Below are positions 1 through 7,050 of a DNA stretch of 34,195 nucleotides, piece by piece; within the stretch, counting starts at the first letter, position 1; each line of letters starts with the position of its first letter. The notes beneath the pieces were generated by a model. That model worked only from the letters and a program-made list of their open reading frames with translations. It had not been told where the DNA came from and searched no databases. The DNA is from Photobacterium aquae (GTDB lineage Bacteria > Pseudomonadota > Gammaproteobacteria > Enterobacterales > Vibrionaceae). The stretch is from assembly GCF_001029445.1 (NCBI RefSeq), contig NZ_LDOT01000045.1, positions 1 to 34,195 of the forward strand, given 5' to 3'. The position numbers and the translations under genes were made by a program.

Positions 1-144
1 GTTGAAATGGTAATGCCTGGTGATAACGTTTCTATGACTGTTACTCTAATCGCTCCTATCGCGATGGACGAAGGTCTACGTTTCGCTATCCGTGAAGGTG
101 GCCGTACTGTAGGTGCTGGTGTTGTTGCAACTATCATTGCTTAA
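1..144 (+). CDS. tuf: Elongation factor Tu, C-terminal end (partial)
   Basis: The first 47 codons in frame 1 encode the end of EF-Tu, the GTPase that brings aminoacyl-tRNA to the ribosome; the 5' part lies left of the window. The tail is from domain III and contains the recognisable segments VEMVMPGDN, PIAMDEGLRFAIREGG and RTVGAGVV, ending TIIA before TAA. Only the last few residues differ from the E. coli protein as I know it. A strong intrinsic terminator follows 33 bases later, so this is the end of its operon. Whether it is the tufA or tufB copy cannot be told from this fragment. Confidence 0.97.
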   Translation, partial: VEMVMPGDNVSMTVTLIAPIAMDEGLRFAIREGGRTVGAGVVATIIA

Positions 145-176
145 TAGCAATTAGTGCATAACTAAGTACAGAAAAA

Positions 177-199
177 GGGAGCTTCGGCTCCCTTTTTTT
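177..199 (+). terminator. Intrinsic terminator after tuf
   Basis: A 6-bp GC-rich stem (GGGAGC 177-182, GCTCCC 187-192) closes a TTCG tetraloop. It is flanked by an A-run (172-176) and a T-run (193-199) that can extend the stem. This is a textbook Rho-independent terminator for the tuf transcript. Confidence 0.95.
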
Positions 200-309
200 A
201 TCTGTTGTTTCGTATCGCATCCCTTCCTCGTGCACTCCCATAGCTATTAAACGGGCAGCCCCATAGTCTGTGCAATAGCCTGTCTTTGCTTACACTGCTG
301 TATTTATAT

Positions 310-337
310 TTGTAAATCGTATATATAGCTCTATCAC
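310..337 (+). promoter_or_regulatory. Possible sigma-70 promoter for bfd-bfr
   Basis: TTGTAA (310-315) and TATCAC (332-337) are separated by 16 bases in an AT-rich stretch about 95 bases upstream of bfd. The match is modest, but this is the only reasonable pair I found between the tuf terminator and bfd. A Fur-box-like sequence lies just downstream at 382-396, where a repressor could act. Confidence 0.3.
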
Positions 338-381
338 TAATGCCTAATTGGTCTACATAAAGAGCTCACGCGCGATGGTAA

Positions 382-396
382 TGAAAAGGATTCTTG
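382..396 (+). promoter_or_regulatory. Weak Fur-box-like sequence upstream of bfd
   Basis: TGAAAAGGATTCTTG matches the 7-1-7 Fur pattern TGATAATnATTATCA at 10 of 14 defined positions. It lies 36 bases upstream of the bfd start. Iron control of bfd and bfr is known in other bacteria, which makes the position sensible, but a match this weak can arise by chance in AT-rich DNA. Confidence 0.25.
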
Positions 397-432
397 TTTA
401 TATTTACATCGTGTAATCAAGGTAAGAATCGT

Positions 433-621
433 ATGTTTGTCTGTCTGTGTTATGGGATCTCCGATAAGAAAATTGTCAAACTTGCTCAGCAGCAAGGGAT
501 TTTTGATATTCGCGGCCTTCGCCAAATCACCCCGCTGGGCTCGCAGTGCGGCAAGTGTATTCGTCAGGCAAGACAGATCCTCGAAGAAACCGTCGTGGCT
601 CAGTACCAAAAAGCCAGCTGA
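433..621 (+). CDS. bfd: Bacterioferritin-associated ferredoxin
   Basis: This 62-residue [2Fe-2S] protein passes electrons to the haem of bacterioferritin so that stored ferric iron is released. The four cluster cysteines are visible as C4 and C6 in MFVCLC and C39 and C42 in QCGKC, the Bfd family arrangement, with GISDKK after the first pair. Family members are about 62-64 residues. The ATG at 433 gives the conserved N-terminus; the reading frame stays open to a TTG at 394, but that would add residues unlike the family. bfr follows 85 bases downstream, so electron donor and storage shell are neighbours and probably co-expressed. Confidence 0.95.
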   Translation: MFVCLCYGISDKKIVKLAQQQGIFDIRGLRQITPLGSQCGKCIRQARQILEETVVAQYQKAS

Positions 622-706
622 CCCCGTCCTATATCGACCATGCTTGTTTTTGACAGGCTCCTGATCGCTTCTATGCTTTATGGAATCGATAGAGGAGCCA
701 TGTGCT

Positions 707-1186
707 ATGAAAGCCGATCCAAAGATAATCCAACACCTCAATAAAATCCTCGGCAATGAGCTTGTTGCCATCAATCAGTACTTCCTCCATGCCAGAATGT
801 ACAAGGACTGGGGGCTAAAGCACCTTGCGGACAAGGAGTACCATGAGTCCATCGATGAGATGAACCATGCCGATCACCTCATCGAACGTATCTTGTTCCT
901 CGAGGGGATCCCTAACTTGCAGGATCTCGGCAAGCTCAATATCGGCGAAGATACCCAAGAAATGCTCGAATGCGATTTGGCATTGGAAATGGCGGCAATC
1001 CCAGATCTGCGCGATGCGATTGCTTACGCCGAAGATGTCCACGACTATGTCTCCCGTGATTTGTTCCAATCCATCCTTTCTGATGAAGAAGAGCACGTTG
1101 ATTGGCTCGAAACCCAGCTTGGGCTGATCGAGAAAATGGGGATAGCCAATTACAATCAAGCCCAGATTGTTGACGAAGATGACTGA
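707..1186 (+). CDS. bfr: Bacterioferritin (haem-containing ferritin)
   Basis: This 159-residue subunit assembles, by family knowledge, into a 24-mer shell that oxidises Fe(II) and stores it as a ferric mineral. All ferroxidase ligands are present at E. coli numbering: E18, E51, H54, E94, E127 and H130. The haem ligand M52 is in DEMNH. The conserved MKADPK-type start is at ATG 707, with a GAGGAG ribosome site at 692-697; an in-frame ATG at 680 would add nine atypical residues. It lies directly downstream of bfd. The C-terminal VDEDD tail is slightly more acidic than in enteric homologues. Confidence 0.97.
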   Translation: MKADPKIIQHLNKILGNELVAINQYFLHARMYKDWGLKHLADKEYHESIDEMNHADHLIERILFLEGIPNLQDLGKLNIGEDTQEMLECDLALEMAAIPDLRDAIAYAEDVHDYVSRDLFQSILSDEEEHVDWLETQLGLIEKMGIANYNQAQIVDEDD

Positions 1187-1298
1187 GTTTCGGTAGCTGC
1201 TGTGGCAGGAAAGGGGAGGGCCGAGAGGACGGGATCCCATACCTTGTTGCCTGCCATTCGTGACAAAAAAACTTCCGTGATTATTTTTCCAACAGGGC

Positions 1299-1326
1299 TT
1301 GCGCTTAAAACTGTGATCTGTATAAT
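1299..1326 (+). promoter_or_regulatory. Main promoter of the S10 ribosomal operon
   Basis: TTGCGC (1299-1304), a 16-base spacer and a perfect TATAAT (1321-1326) form a strong sigma-70 promoter, with AT-rich DNA upstream (1263-1290) that could act as an UP element. The predicted start near 1333 leaves a leader of about 230 bases before rpsJ, which suits an attenuation-type leader. Confidence 0.8.
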
Positions 1327-1332
1327 GCCTCC

Positions 1333-1564
1333 CACTGCCCGAGGTTAACCTCGTAAGCGCAGTTGTGAACCAATGAGCGTTGAGGAAGGGTCGCTTAGCG
1401 ATCTGTTAATGTACACTCTGACTTAAGTTCGCAGTCATTAAATTGACTGACAATGTATCCAATCGGGATGCTACGTTCACATAAATCAATCGACATTCTC
1501 TCGTCCTGACGGGTTTGAGTGGCGATATTGTTTGTGTAAAATTTTTGAATTGGAGCTCTGTCTA
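1333..1564 (+). promoter_or_regulatory. S10 operon leader RNA
   Basis: This untranslated stretch between the promoter and rpsJ can fold into several hairpins. A perfect 14-base palindrome, CGAGGTTAACCTCG, lies at 1340-1353, and TCGC-TTA-GCGA at 1391-1401. A T-rich segment at 1540-1546 precedes the ribosome site GGAG (1552-1555). In E. coli and other gammaproteobacteria, ribosomal protein L4, encoded by the third gene of this operon, binds the leader to cause attenuation and translational repression. The same role here is inferred from position and length; I did not compute a fold. Confidence 0.55.
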
Positions 1565-1876
1565 ATGCAGAACCAACGTATTCGTATCCGCCTAAAGGCT
1601 TTCGATCACCGTTTGATCGACCAGTCTACTGCGGAAATCGTAGAAACAGCTAAGCGCACTGGCGCGCAGGTTAAGGGTCCAATCCCACTACCTACTCGTA
1701 AAGAGCGTTTCACTGTTCTTATTTCTCCTCACGTTAATAAGGATGCACGTGACCAGTACGAAATCCGTACTCACAAGCGTCTTATCGACATCGTTGAGCC
1801 AACAGACAAAACTGTTGACGCTCTTATGCGTCTAGACCTAGCTGCTGGCGTTGACGTTCAGATCAGCCTAGGTTAA
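1565..1876 (+). CDS. rpsJ: 30S ribosomal protein S10 (NusE)
   Basis: S10 is a 103-residue protein of the 30S head, equal to the family length. As NusE it pairs with NusB on boxA RNA for rRNA antitermination; a boxA is present near the right end of this window. The start MQNQRIRIRLKAFDHRLID is diagnostic and fixes ATG 1565 with GGAG at 1552-1555; the frame is open further upstream but without homology. The loop region PLPTRKERFTVLISPHVNKD is typical. This is the first gene of the S10 operon, with rplC 14 bases downstream. Confidence 0.98.
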   Translation: MQNQRIRIRLKAFDHRLIDQSTAEIVETAKRTGAQVKGPIPLPTRKERFTVLISPHVNKDARDQYEIRTHKRLIDIVEPTDKTVDALMRLDLAAGVDVQISLG

Positions 1877-1890
1877 GGGGAGATAAGAGA

Positions 1891-2520
1891 ATGATTGGTC
1901 TAATCGGTCGTAAAGTGGGCATGACCCGCGTATTTACCGAAGATGGCGTTTCTATCCCAGTAACTGTGGTTGAAGTTGAAGCGAACCGCGTTTCACAGGT
2001 TAAATCTGTTGAAACTGACGGCTACAACGCAATCCAGGTAACTACTGGTACTAAGAAAGCTAACCGTGTTTCTAAGCCAGAAGCTGGTCACTTTGCGAAA
2101 GCAGGTGTTGAAGCAGGTCGCGGTCTTTGGGAATTCCGTCTAGAGAACAACGAAGAGTTCGCTGTTGGCGCTGAGCTAACTGTTGAGCTATTCAACGAAG
2201 TTAAAAAAGTAGACGTTACTGGTACATCTAAGGGTAAGGGCTTCCAGGGTGCTGTTAAGCGCTGGAACTTCCGTACTCAAGATATGACCCATGGTAACTC
2301 CTTGTCTCACCGTGCTCCTGGTTCTATCGGTCAGTGTCAGACTCCAGGTCGCGTATTTAAAGGCAAGAAAATGGCTGGTCACATGGGTGCTGAGCGTGTA
2401 ACGACTCAAAACCTAGAGATCGTACGTGTTGACGCTGAGCGCAATCTGCTTCTTATCAAAGGTGCAGTCCCAGGTGCTACAGGTGGCAACGTGATCGTTA
2501 AACCAGCTGTTAAAGCGTAA
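1891..2520 (+). CDS. rplC: 50S ribosomal protein L3
   Basis: L3 (209 residues) is a primary 23S rRNA binder whose long loop reaches toward the peptidyl transferase centre. The loop is seen around residues 133-168 (THGNSLSHR ... GSIGQCQTPG ... KKMAGHMG). Q150, the glutamine that PrmB methylates in E. coli, is kept, but the preceding Asn of the usual GQNQTP is Cys149 here. A GGGGAG ribosome site precedes the ATG. It is the second gene of the S10 operon, between rpsJ and rplD. Confidence 0.98.
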   Translation: MIGLIGRKVGMTRVFTEDGVSIPVTVVEVEANRVSQVKSVETDGYNAIQVTTGTKKANRVSKPEAGHFAKAGVEAGRGLWEFRLENNEEFAVGAELTVELFNEVKKVDVTGTSKGKGFQGAVKRWNFRTQDMTHGNSLSHRAPGSIGQCQTPGRVFKGKKMAGHMGAERVTTQNLEIVRVDAERNLLLIKGAVPGATGGNVIVKPAVKA

Positions 2521-2536
2521 CGTCGAGGAGTTAGTA

Positions 2537-3139
2537 ATGGAATTGGTAGTCAAAGGTGCTAACGCACTAACTGTCTCCGAAACTACTTTTGGGCGTGACT
2601 TCAATGAAGCGCTTGTACACCAGGTAGTTGTTGCTTTTGCAGCAGGTGCTCGTCAAGGTACTCGTGCTCAGAAGACTCGTTCTGACGTTTCTGGTGGTGG
2701 CGCTAAGCCATGGCGCCAGAAGGGTACAGGCCGCGCTCGTGCTGGTACAATCCGTAGCCCGCTATGGCGTACCGGTGGTGTAACTTTCGCTGCTCGTCCA
2801 CAGGACCACAGCCAGAAAGTTAACAAGAAAATGTACCGTGGTGCGATGAAGAGCATCCTGTCTGAGCTAGTTCGTCAAGAGCGTCTAATCGTTGTTGAAG
2901 AATTCTCAATCGAAGCTCCAAAAACTAAAGCACTAGCTGCTAAGTTGAAAGAGCTTGAGCTGACAGACGCACTGATCGTAACAGGCGAACTAGATGAGAA
3001 TCTATTCCTTGCTGCACGTAACCTATACAAAGTAGACGTACGTGACGCGAAGGCAATTGATCCAGTTAGCCTGATCGCTTTCGATAAAGTTGTTATGACT
3101 GCAGCAGCAGTTAAAGCAGTTGAGGAGATGCTAGCATGA
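2537..3139 (+). CDS. rplD: 50S ribosomal protein L4, operon autoregulator
   Basis: L4 (200 residues) has a globular domain on the 50S surface and a long loop lining the exit tunnel; the loop is visible around residues 40-95 as the basic segment with GGGAKPWRQKGTGRARAGTI. In E. coli, L4 also represses its own operon through the S10 leader, a role likely here because a long structured leader is present at 1333-1564. GAGGAG precedes the ATG. Its stop overlaps the rplW start by four bases (ATGA, 3136-3139), which suggests translational coupling. Confidence 0.98.
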   Translation: MELVVKGANALTVSETTFGRDFNEALVHQVVVAFAAGARQGTRAQKTRSDVSGGGAKPWRQKGTGRARAGTIRSPLWRTGGVTFAARPQDHSQKVNKKMYRGAMKSILSELVRQERLIVVEEFSIEAPKTKALAAKLKELELTDALIVTGELDENLFLAARNLYKVDVRDAKAIDPVSLIAFDKVVMTAAAVKAVEEMLA

Positions 3140-3438
3140 TCACTGAAGAGCGTATTCTAAAAGTTCTACGTGCTCCGCACATCTCTGAAAAAGCAACCAT
3201 GGCTGCTGAAAACGGTAACACTATCGTTTTCAAAGTAGCGATGACTGCAACTAAGAAAGAGATCAAAGCAGCAGTTGAAAAACTGTTCGAGGTTGAAGTT
3301 AAGTCTGTAAATACTCTTATCACTAAGGGTAAGACCAAACGTCAAGGTATGCGCCAAGGCCGTCGTTCAGACGTGAAGAAAGCGTATGTAATCTTGAAAG
3401 AAGGTCAAGACATCGACTTCGTTGGCGGTGCAGAGTAA
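3136..3438 (+). CDS. rplW: 50S ribosomal protein L23
   Basis: L23 (100 residues) sits at the tunnel exit and is the docking site for trigger factor and the signal recognition particle in E. coli. The N-terminal ERILKVLRAPHISEKAT and the extended loop with TKGKTKRQGMRQGRRSD are family hallmarks. The ATG overlaps the rplD stop, and GAGGAG inside the end of rplD serves as ribosome site. Length is normal and rplB follows 18 bases later. Confidence 0.98.
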   Translation: MITEERILKVLRAPHISEKATMAAENGNTIVFKVAMTATKKEIKAAVEKLFEVEVKSVNTLITKGKTKRQGMRQGRRSDVKKAYVILKEGQDIDFVGGAE

Positions 3439-3456
3439 GGCTAGGAGCAAAGAAGA

Positions 3457-4281
3457 ATGGCTATTGTAAAATGTAAGCCGACTTCCCCAGGTCGTCGCCA
3501 CGTAGTTAAAGTGGTTAACTCTGACCTGCATAAGGGTAAGCCGTACGCAGCACTAGTTGAGAAGAAATCTAAAACTGGTGGTCGTAACAACAACGGTCGT
3601 ATCACAGTACGTCACATCGGTGGTGGTAACAAGAATGCTTACCGTATCATCGATTTCAAACGTACTAAAGACGGTATCCCAGCGAAAGTTGAGCGTCTAG
3701 AATACGATCCAAACCGTAGCGCAAACATTGCTCTAGTTCTGTACGCAGACGGTGAGCGCCGCTACATCATCGCACCTAAGGGTCTTCAGGCTGGTGACGT
3801 AATCCAGTCTGGCGCAGATGCTGCTATCAAAGTTGGTAACACTCTACCAATGCGCAACATCCCAGTAGGTTCAACTGTACACTGTGTTGAACTTAAGCCT
3901 GGTAAAGGTGCTCAGCTGGCTCGTTCAGCTGGTGCATACGCTCAGATCGTTGCACGTGCAGGCGCTTACGTGACTGTTCGTCTACGTTCTGGTGAGATGC
4001 GTAAAGTTCTTTCTGAAGGTCGTGCAACCATCGGTGAAGTTGGTAACGCAGAACACATGCTACGTGAACTAGGTAAAGCTGGTGCTTCACGTTGGCGCGG
4101 TGTTCGTCCAACTGTACGTGGTGTTGTAATGAACCCAGTTGACCACCCACACGGTGGTGGTGAAGGCCGTACTTCTGGTGGTCGTCACCCAGTTACACCT
4201 TGGGGTGTTCCAACTAAGGGTTACAAGACTCGTAAGAACAAGCGTACCGACAAGTACATCGTACGTCGTCGTAACAAGTAA
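3457..4281 (+). CDS. rplB: 50S ribosomal protein L2
   Basis: L2 (274 residues) is among the most conserved 50S proteins and is needed for subunit association and peptidyl transferase assembly. The N-terminal MAIVKCKPTSPGRRHVVKV, the OB-fold/SH3-like core and the C-terminal NPVDHPHGGGEGRTSGGRHP, which contains the functionally important histidine (H229 in E. coli), are all present. The tail is rich in Lys and Arg (KTRKNKRTDKYIVRRRNK). It is one residue longer than E. coli L2 and has an AGGAG-type site before the ATG. Confidence 0.98.
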   Translation: MAIVKCKPTSPGRRHVVKVVNSDLHKGKPYAALVEKKSKTGGRNNNGRITVRHIGGGNKNAYRIIDFKRTKDGIPAKVERLEYDPNRSANIALVLYADGERRYIIAPKGLQAGDVIQSGADAAIKVGNTLPMRNIPVGSTVHCVELKPGKGAQLARSAGAYAQIVARAGAYVTVRLRSGEMRKVLSEGRATIGEVGNAEHMLRELGKAGASRWRGVRPTVRGVVMNPVDHPHGGGEGRTSGGRHPVTPWGVPTKGYKTRKNKRTDKYIVRRRNK

Positions 4282-4301
4282 TTTATATCAGAGGATAAGC
4301 C

Positions 4302-4580
4302 ATGCCACGTTCTCTCAAGAAAGGTCCTTTTATTGACCTGCACTTGCTGAAGAAGGTAGAGAAAGCGGTGGAAAGCGGTGACAAGAAGCCTGTTAAGACT
4401 TGGTCCCGTCGCTCAATGATCATCCCTCAGATGATCGGTTTGACCATCGCTGTCCATAATGGTCGTCAGCACGTTCCTGTTTTCGTTTCTGAAGAAATGA
4501 TCGGTCACAAGCTAGGCGAATTTGCACCAACACGTACTTACCGCGGTCACGCTGCGGATAAGAAAGCTAAGAAGCGCTAA
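4302..4580 (+). CDS. rpsS: 30S ribosomal protein S19
   Basis: S19 (92 residues) lies in the 30S head, partners S13 and contacts the A-site tRNA region and bridge B1. The start MPRSLKKGPFIDLHLLKKVE and the later GHKLGEFAPTRTYRGHAADKK are diagnostic. Length matches the family. AGAGGA precedes the ATG, and rplV follows 14 bases after the stop. Confidence 0.98.
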   Translation: MPRSLKKGPFIDLHLLKKVEKAVESGDKKPVKTWSRRSMIIPQMIGLTIAVHNGRQHVPVFVSEEMIGHKLGEFAPTRTYRGHAADKKAKKR

Positions 4581-4594
4581 GAGGAGTATAGGTA

Positions 4595-4927
4595 ATGGAA
4601 GCTATCGCTAAACATCGCTTTGCTCGCATCTCACCGCAGAAAGCACGTTTGGTTGCTGATCAACTGCGCGGTAAGCCAGTTGCACAAGCACTAGAAATTC
4701 TGACTTTCAGCAACAAAAAAGCTGCTGATCTAATCAAGAAAGTTCTAGAGTCAGCTATCGCTAACGCAGAACACAACGAAGGCGCAGATATTGATGATCT
4801 ATCAGTAGCTAAAATCTTCGTTGATGAAGGTCCAGTCATGAAGCGTATTATGCCTCGTGCTAAAGGCCGTGCCGATCGCATCTTGAAGCGTTCTAGCCAC
4901 ATCACTGTTGTTGTAGCAGACCGCTAA
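4595..4927 (+). CDS. rplV: 50S ribosomal protein L22
   Basis: L22 (110 residues) binds all domains of 23S rRNA. Its long beta-hairpin lines the exit tunnel beside L4 and is a common site of macrolide-resistance changes. The hairpin region VDEGPVMKRIMPRAKGRADRI is intact, with no insertion or deletion visible. GAGGAG lies upstream of the ATG. It is encoded between rpsS and rpsC, as in the canonical operon. Confidence 0.98.
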   Translation: MEAIAKHRFARISPQKARLVADQLRGKPVAQALEILTFSNKKAADLIKKVLESAIANAEHNEGADIDDLSVAKIFVDEGPVMKRIMPRAKGRADRILKRSSHITVVVADR

Positions 4928-4946
4928 GAGACTAGGAGAGAAAGCA

Positions 4947-5636
4947 ATGGGTCAAAAAGTACATCCTAATGGTATTCGTCTTGGCATCGTTAAGCCTTGG
5001 AATACCACTTGGTTTGCTAACAGCCAAGATTTCGCTGACAACCTAGACGGCGACTTCAAGGTACGTCAGTTCCTTACTAAGGAACTAGCAAAAGCTTCAC
5101 TATCACGCATCGTTATCGAGCGTCCAGCGAAGAGCATCCGTGTAACTATTCACACTGCTCGTCCAGGCGTTGTAATCGGTAAGAAAGGTGAAGACGTAGA
5201 GAAACTACGCGCTCGCGTTGCTAAGATCGCTGGTGTTCCAGCTCAGATCAACATCGCTGAAGTACGTAAGCCAGAGCTAGACGGTCAACTAGTTGCAGAC
5301 AGCATTTCGTCTCAGCTAGAGCGTCGTGTTATGTTCCGTCGCGCTATGAAGCGTGCAGTTCAGAACGCTATGCGTCTTGGCGCTAAAGGTATCAAAGTTG
5401 AAGTAAGCGGTCGTCTAGGCGGCGCTGAAATCGCACGTACTGAGTGGTACCGTGAAGGCCGTGTGCCTCTACACACTCTTCGTGCTGACATTGATTACGC
5501 AACTTCTTCGGCTCACACCCAATACGGTGTTATCGGCGTTAAAGTTTGGATCTTCAAAGGTGAAGTTCTAGGCGGTATGCCGGTTGAAGAGCCAAAGGCT
5601 GACAAGCCTAAGAAGCAGCGCAAAGGCCGTAAATAA
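4947..5636 (+). CDS. rpsC: 30S ribosomal protein S3
   Basis: S3 (229 residues, four fewer than E. coli) forms part of the mRNA entry pore and its helicase activity. The N-terminal MGQKVHPNGIRLGI, the KH-domain motif GKKGEDVEKLR (near residues 78-88), and the C-terminal domain with GGAEIARTEWYREGRVPLHTLRADIDY are present. The tail KADKPKKQRKGRK is basic. AGGAG precedes the ATG, and rplP starts 11 bases after the stop. Confidence 0.98.
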   Translation: MGQKVHPNGIRLGIVKPWNTTWFANSQDFADNLDGDFKVRQFLTKELAKASLSRIVIERPAKSIRVTIHTARPGVVIGKKGEDVEKLRARVAKIAGVPAQINIAEVRKPELDGQLVADSISSQLERRVMFRRAMKRAVQNAMRLGAKGIKVEVSGRLGGAEIARTEWYREGRVPLHTLRADIDYATSSAHTQYGVIGVKVWIFKGEVLGGMPVEEPKADKPKKQRKGRK

Positions 5637-5647
5637 GGAGTTTATTG

Positions 5648-6058
5648 ATGCTGCAACCTAAACGCACTAAATTCCGCAAGACTTTTAAAGGTCGTAACCG
5701 CGGTCTAGCGAACGGTACTGATGTAAGCTTCGGTACATTTGGTCTTAAAGCTGTTGGCCGTGGTCGCCTAACTGCTCGTCAGATCGAAGCGGCACGTCGT
5801 GCTATGACTCGTCATATCAAACGTCAGGGCCAAATCTGGATTCGTGTATTCCCAGACAAACCAATCACATCTAAGCCTCTTGAAGTTCGTCAAGGTAAAG
5901 GTAAGGGTAACGTTGAGTACTGGGTAGCACAGATTCAACCAGGTAAAGTTCTATACGAAATGGATGGTGTTTCTGAAACACTAGCTCGTGAAGCATTCGA
6001 TCTTGCTGCACGTAAGCTACCAATCAAGACAACATTCGTAACTAAGGCGGTGATGTGA
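5648..6058 (+). CDS. rplP: 50S ribosomal protein L16
   Basis: L16 (136 residues, the normal length) binds near the A-site tRNA elbow and organises the peptidyl transferase region. MLQPKRTKFRKTFKGRNRG is the family start, so ATG 5648 is chosen over an in-frame TTG one codon earlier; GGAG at 5637-5640 is well placed. The hydroxylated arginine of E. coli L16 (R81) falls in the segment SKPLEVRQGKGKG. The stop TGA shares its last base with the rpmC start. Confidence 0.98.
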   Translation: MLQPKRTKFRKTFKGRNRGLANGTDVSFGTFGLKAVGRGRLTARQIEAARRAMTRHIKRQGQIWIRVFPDKPITSKPLEVRQGKGKGNVEYWVAQIQPGKVLYEMDGVSETLAREAFDLAARKLPIKTTFVTKAVM

Positions 6059-6249
6059 TGAACGCACAAGATCTGCGCGCTAAAAGCGTTGAAGAACTGA
6101 ATGCTGAGCTTGTGAACCTGCTACGTGAGCAGTTTAACCTGCGCATGCAAGCTGCAACTGGCCAGCTTCAGCAGACTCACACTCTAAAAGCTGTACGTCG
6201 CGATATCGCACGTGTTAAAACCGTTCTGACTGAGAAGGCGGACGCATAA
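6058..6249 (+). CDS. rpmC: 50S ribosomal protein L29
   Basis: L29 (63 residues) is a small helical-hairpin protein at the tunnel exit beside L23. The sequence MNAQDLRAKSVEELNAEL, with LREQFNLRMQAATGQL, is typical and the length equals the E. coli protein. ATG 6058 overlaps the rplP stop by one base (TGATG). The stop TAA again shares a base with the rpsQ ATG (TAATG, 6247-6251), so rplP, rpmC and rpsQ are probably translationally coupled. Confidence 0.97.
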   Translation: MNAQDLRAKSVEELNAELVNLLREQFNLRMQAATGQLQQTHTLKAVRRDIARVKTVLTEKADA

Positions 6250-6503
6250 TGAGCGAGAAAATTCGTACTCAGCTTGGTCGCGTAGTAAGCGACAAGATGG
6301 ACAAGTCTATCGTTGTTGCTATCGAGCGTAAGGTGAAACACCCAATCTACGGTAAGTACATCACTCGCACGACTAAGCTTCACGCGCACGACGAGAACAA
6401 CGAGTGTGGTCTAGGCGACACTGTTGAGATTCGTGAGTGCCGTCCACTGTCTAAGAACAAATCTTGGACTCTGGTACGCGTTGTAGAAAAAGCTCGCGGT
6501 TAA
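6249..6503 (+). CDS. rpsQ: 30S ribosomal protein S17
   Basis: S17 (84 residues) is a primary 16S rRNA binding protein with an OB fold, placed in the 30S body. The motifs LGRVVSDKMDKSIVVAIER and HPIYGKYITRTTKLHAHDE are conserved, as is GDTVEIRECRPLSKNKSW. It is the last gene of the S10 operon: a strong terminator follows 27 bases after the stop. Confidence 0.98.
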   Translation: MSEKIRTQLGRVVSDKMDKSIVVAIERKVKHPIYGKYITRTTKLHAHDENNECGLGDTVEIRECRPLSKNKSWTLVRVVEKARG

Positions 6504-6529
6504 GCGAACTTAACTACGATATAGCACAG

Positions 6530-6563
6530 CGGCCCCGAAAAAATTTGGGGCCGTTTATTTTTT
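6530..6563 (+). terminator. Terminator of the S10 operon
   Basis: A 7-bp stem of pure G and C (CGGCCCC 6530-6536, GGGGCCG 6547-6553) with an A/T loop is followed by a T-rich run at 6554-6563. It ends the S10 operon and separates it from the spc promoter. Confidence 0.92.
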
Positions 6564-6586
6564 GTCTATTCAATCGGCAAAAAGAG

Positions 6587-6595
6587 TGTTATCAT
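6587..6595 (+). promoter_or_regulatory. Likely spc operon promoter (extended -10)
   Basis: TGT-TATCAT (TG at 6587-6588, hexamer 6590-6595) is an extended -10 element just after the S10 terminator. It is followed by a GC-rich discriminator (TCGCCGCC) of the kind found at stringently controlled ribosomal promoters. The -35 side is weak (ATTCAA at 6568-6573, spacer 16). The position, about 65 bases before rplN, suits the spc promoter. Confidence 0.5.
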
Positions 6596-6600
6596 TCGCC

Positions 6601-6637
6601 GCCTTTGTTAAAAAGGCAAAGCGACCCGTGATGGGTC
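6601..6637 (+). promoter_or_regulatory. Two small hairpins in the spc leader
   Basis: GCCTTT-GTTAA-AAAGGC (6601-6617) and GACCC-GTGAT-GGGTC (6623-6637) are two consecutive perfect stem-loops in the short 5' leader before rplN. They may stabilise the transcript or bind a regulator. In E. coli the known S8 repressor site lies instead at the rplE start, so no function is assigned. Confidence 0.45.
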
Positions 6638-6666
6638 TAGATGTTTAAAATTAGCGGAGCACTAAC

Positions 6667-7038
6667 ATGATCCAAATGCAAAGTATGCTTGATGCAGCCG
6701 ATAACTCCGGCGCACGTAGCGTAATGTGTATTAAGGTTCTGGGTGGTTCACACCGTCGCTATGCACATATCGGTGATGTCATCAAAGTTACTGTTAAGGA
6801 AGCAATTCCTCGCGGTAAAGTTAAAAAGGGTGATGTACTGAAAGCGGTGGTTGTGCGCACTCGTAAAGGCGTTCGTCGTCCAGACGGCTCTGTCATTCGT
6901 TTTGACCGTAATGCTTGCGTACTGTTGAACAACACAACTGAGCAACCAATCGGTACTCGTATTTTCGGCCCTGTGACTCGTGAGCTTCGTGGTGATAAGT
7001 TCATGAAGATCGTTTCACTAGCGCCTGAAGTACTGTAA
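6667..7038 (+). CDS. rplN: 50S ribosomal protein L14
   Basis: L14 (123 residues) lies at the subunit interface with L19, forms bridge B8 and is the binding site of the silencing factor RsfS. MIQMQSMLDAADNSGARSVMCIKVLGGSHRRYAHIGD and the end MKIVSLAPEVL are signature segments. Length is exact for the family. It is the first gene of the spc operon, with GCGGAGC before the ATG. Confidence 0.98.
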   Translation: MIQMQSMLDAADNSGARSVMCIKVLGGSHRRYAHIGDVIKVTVKEAIPRGKVKKGDVLKAVVVRTRKGVRRPDGSVIRFDRNACVLLNNTTEQPIGTRIFGPVTRELRGDKFMKIVSLAPEVL

Positions 7039-7050
7039 GGAGTAATTCAA

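Noticed and set aside
1187..1298. A further gene between bfr and the S10 promoter
   Set aside because: The reading frames here are short or antisense to bfr, and the stretch is better explained as intergenic DNA leading into the S10 promoter. I see no other feature in 1187-1298.
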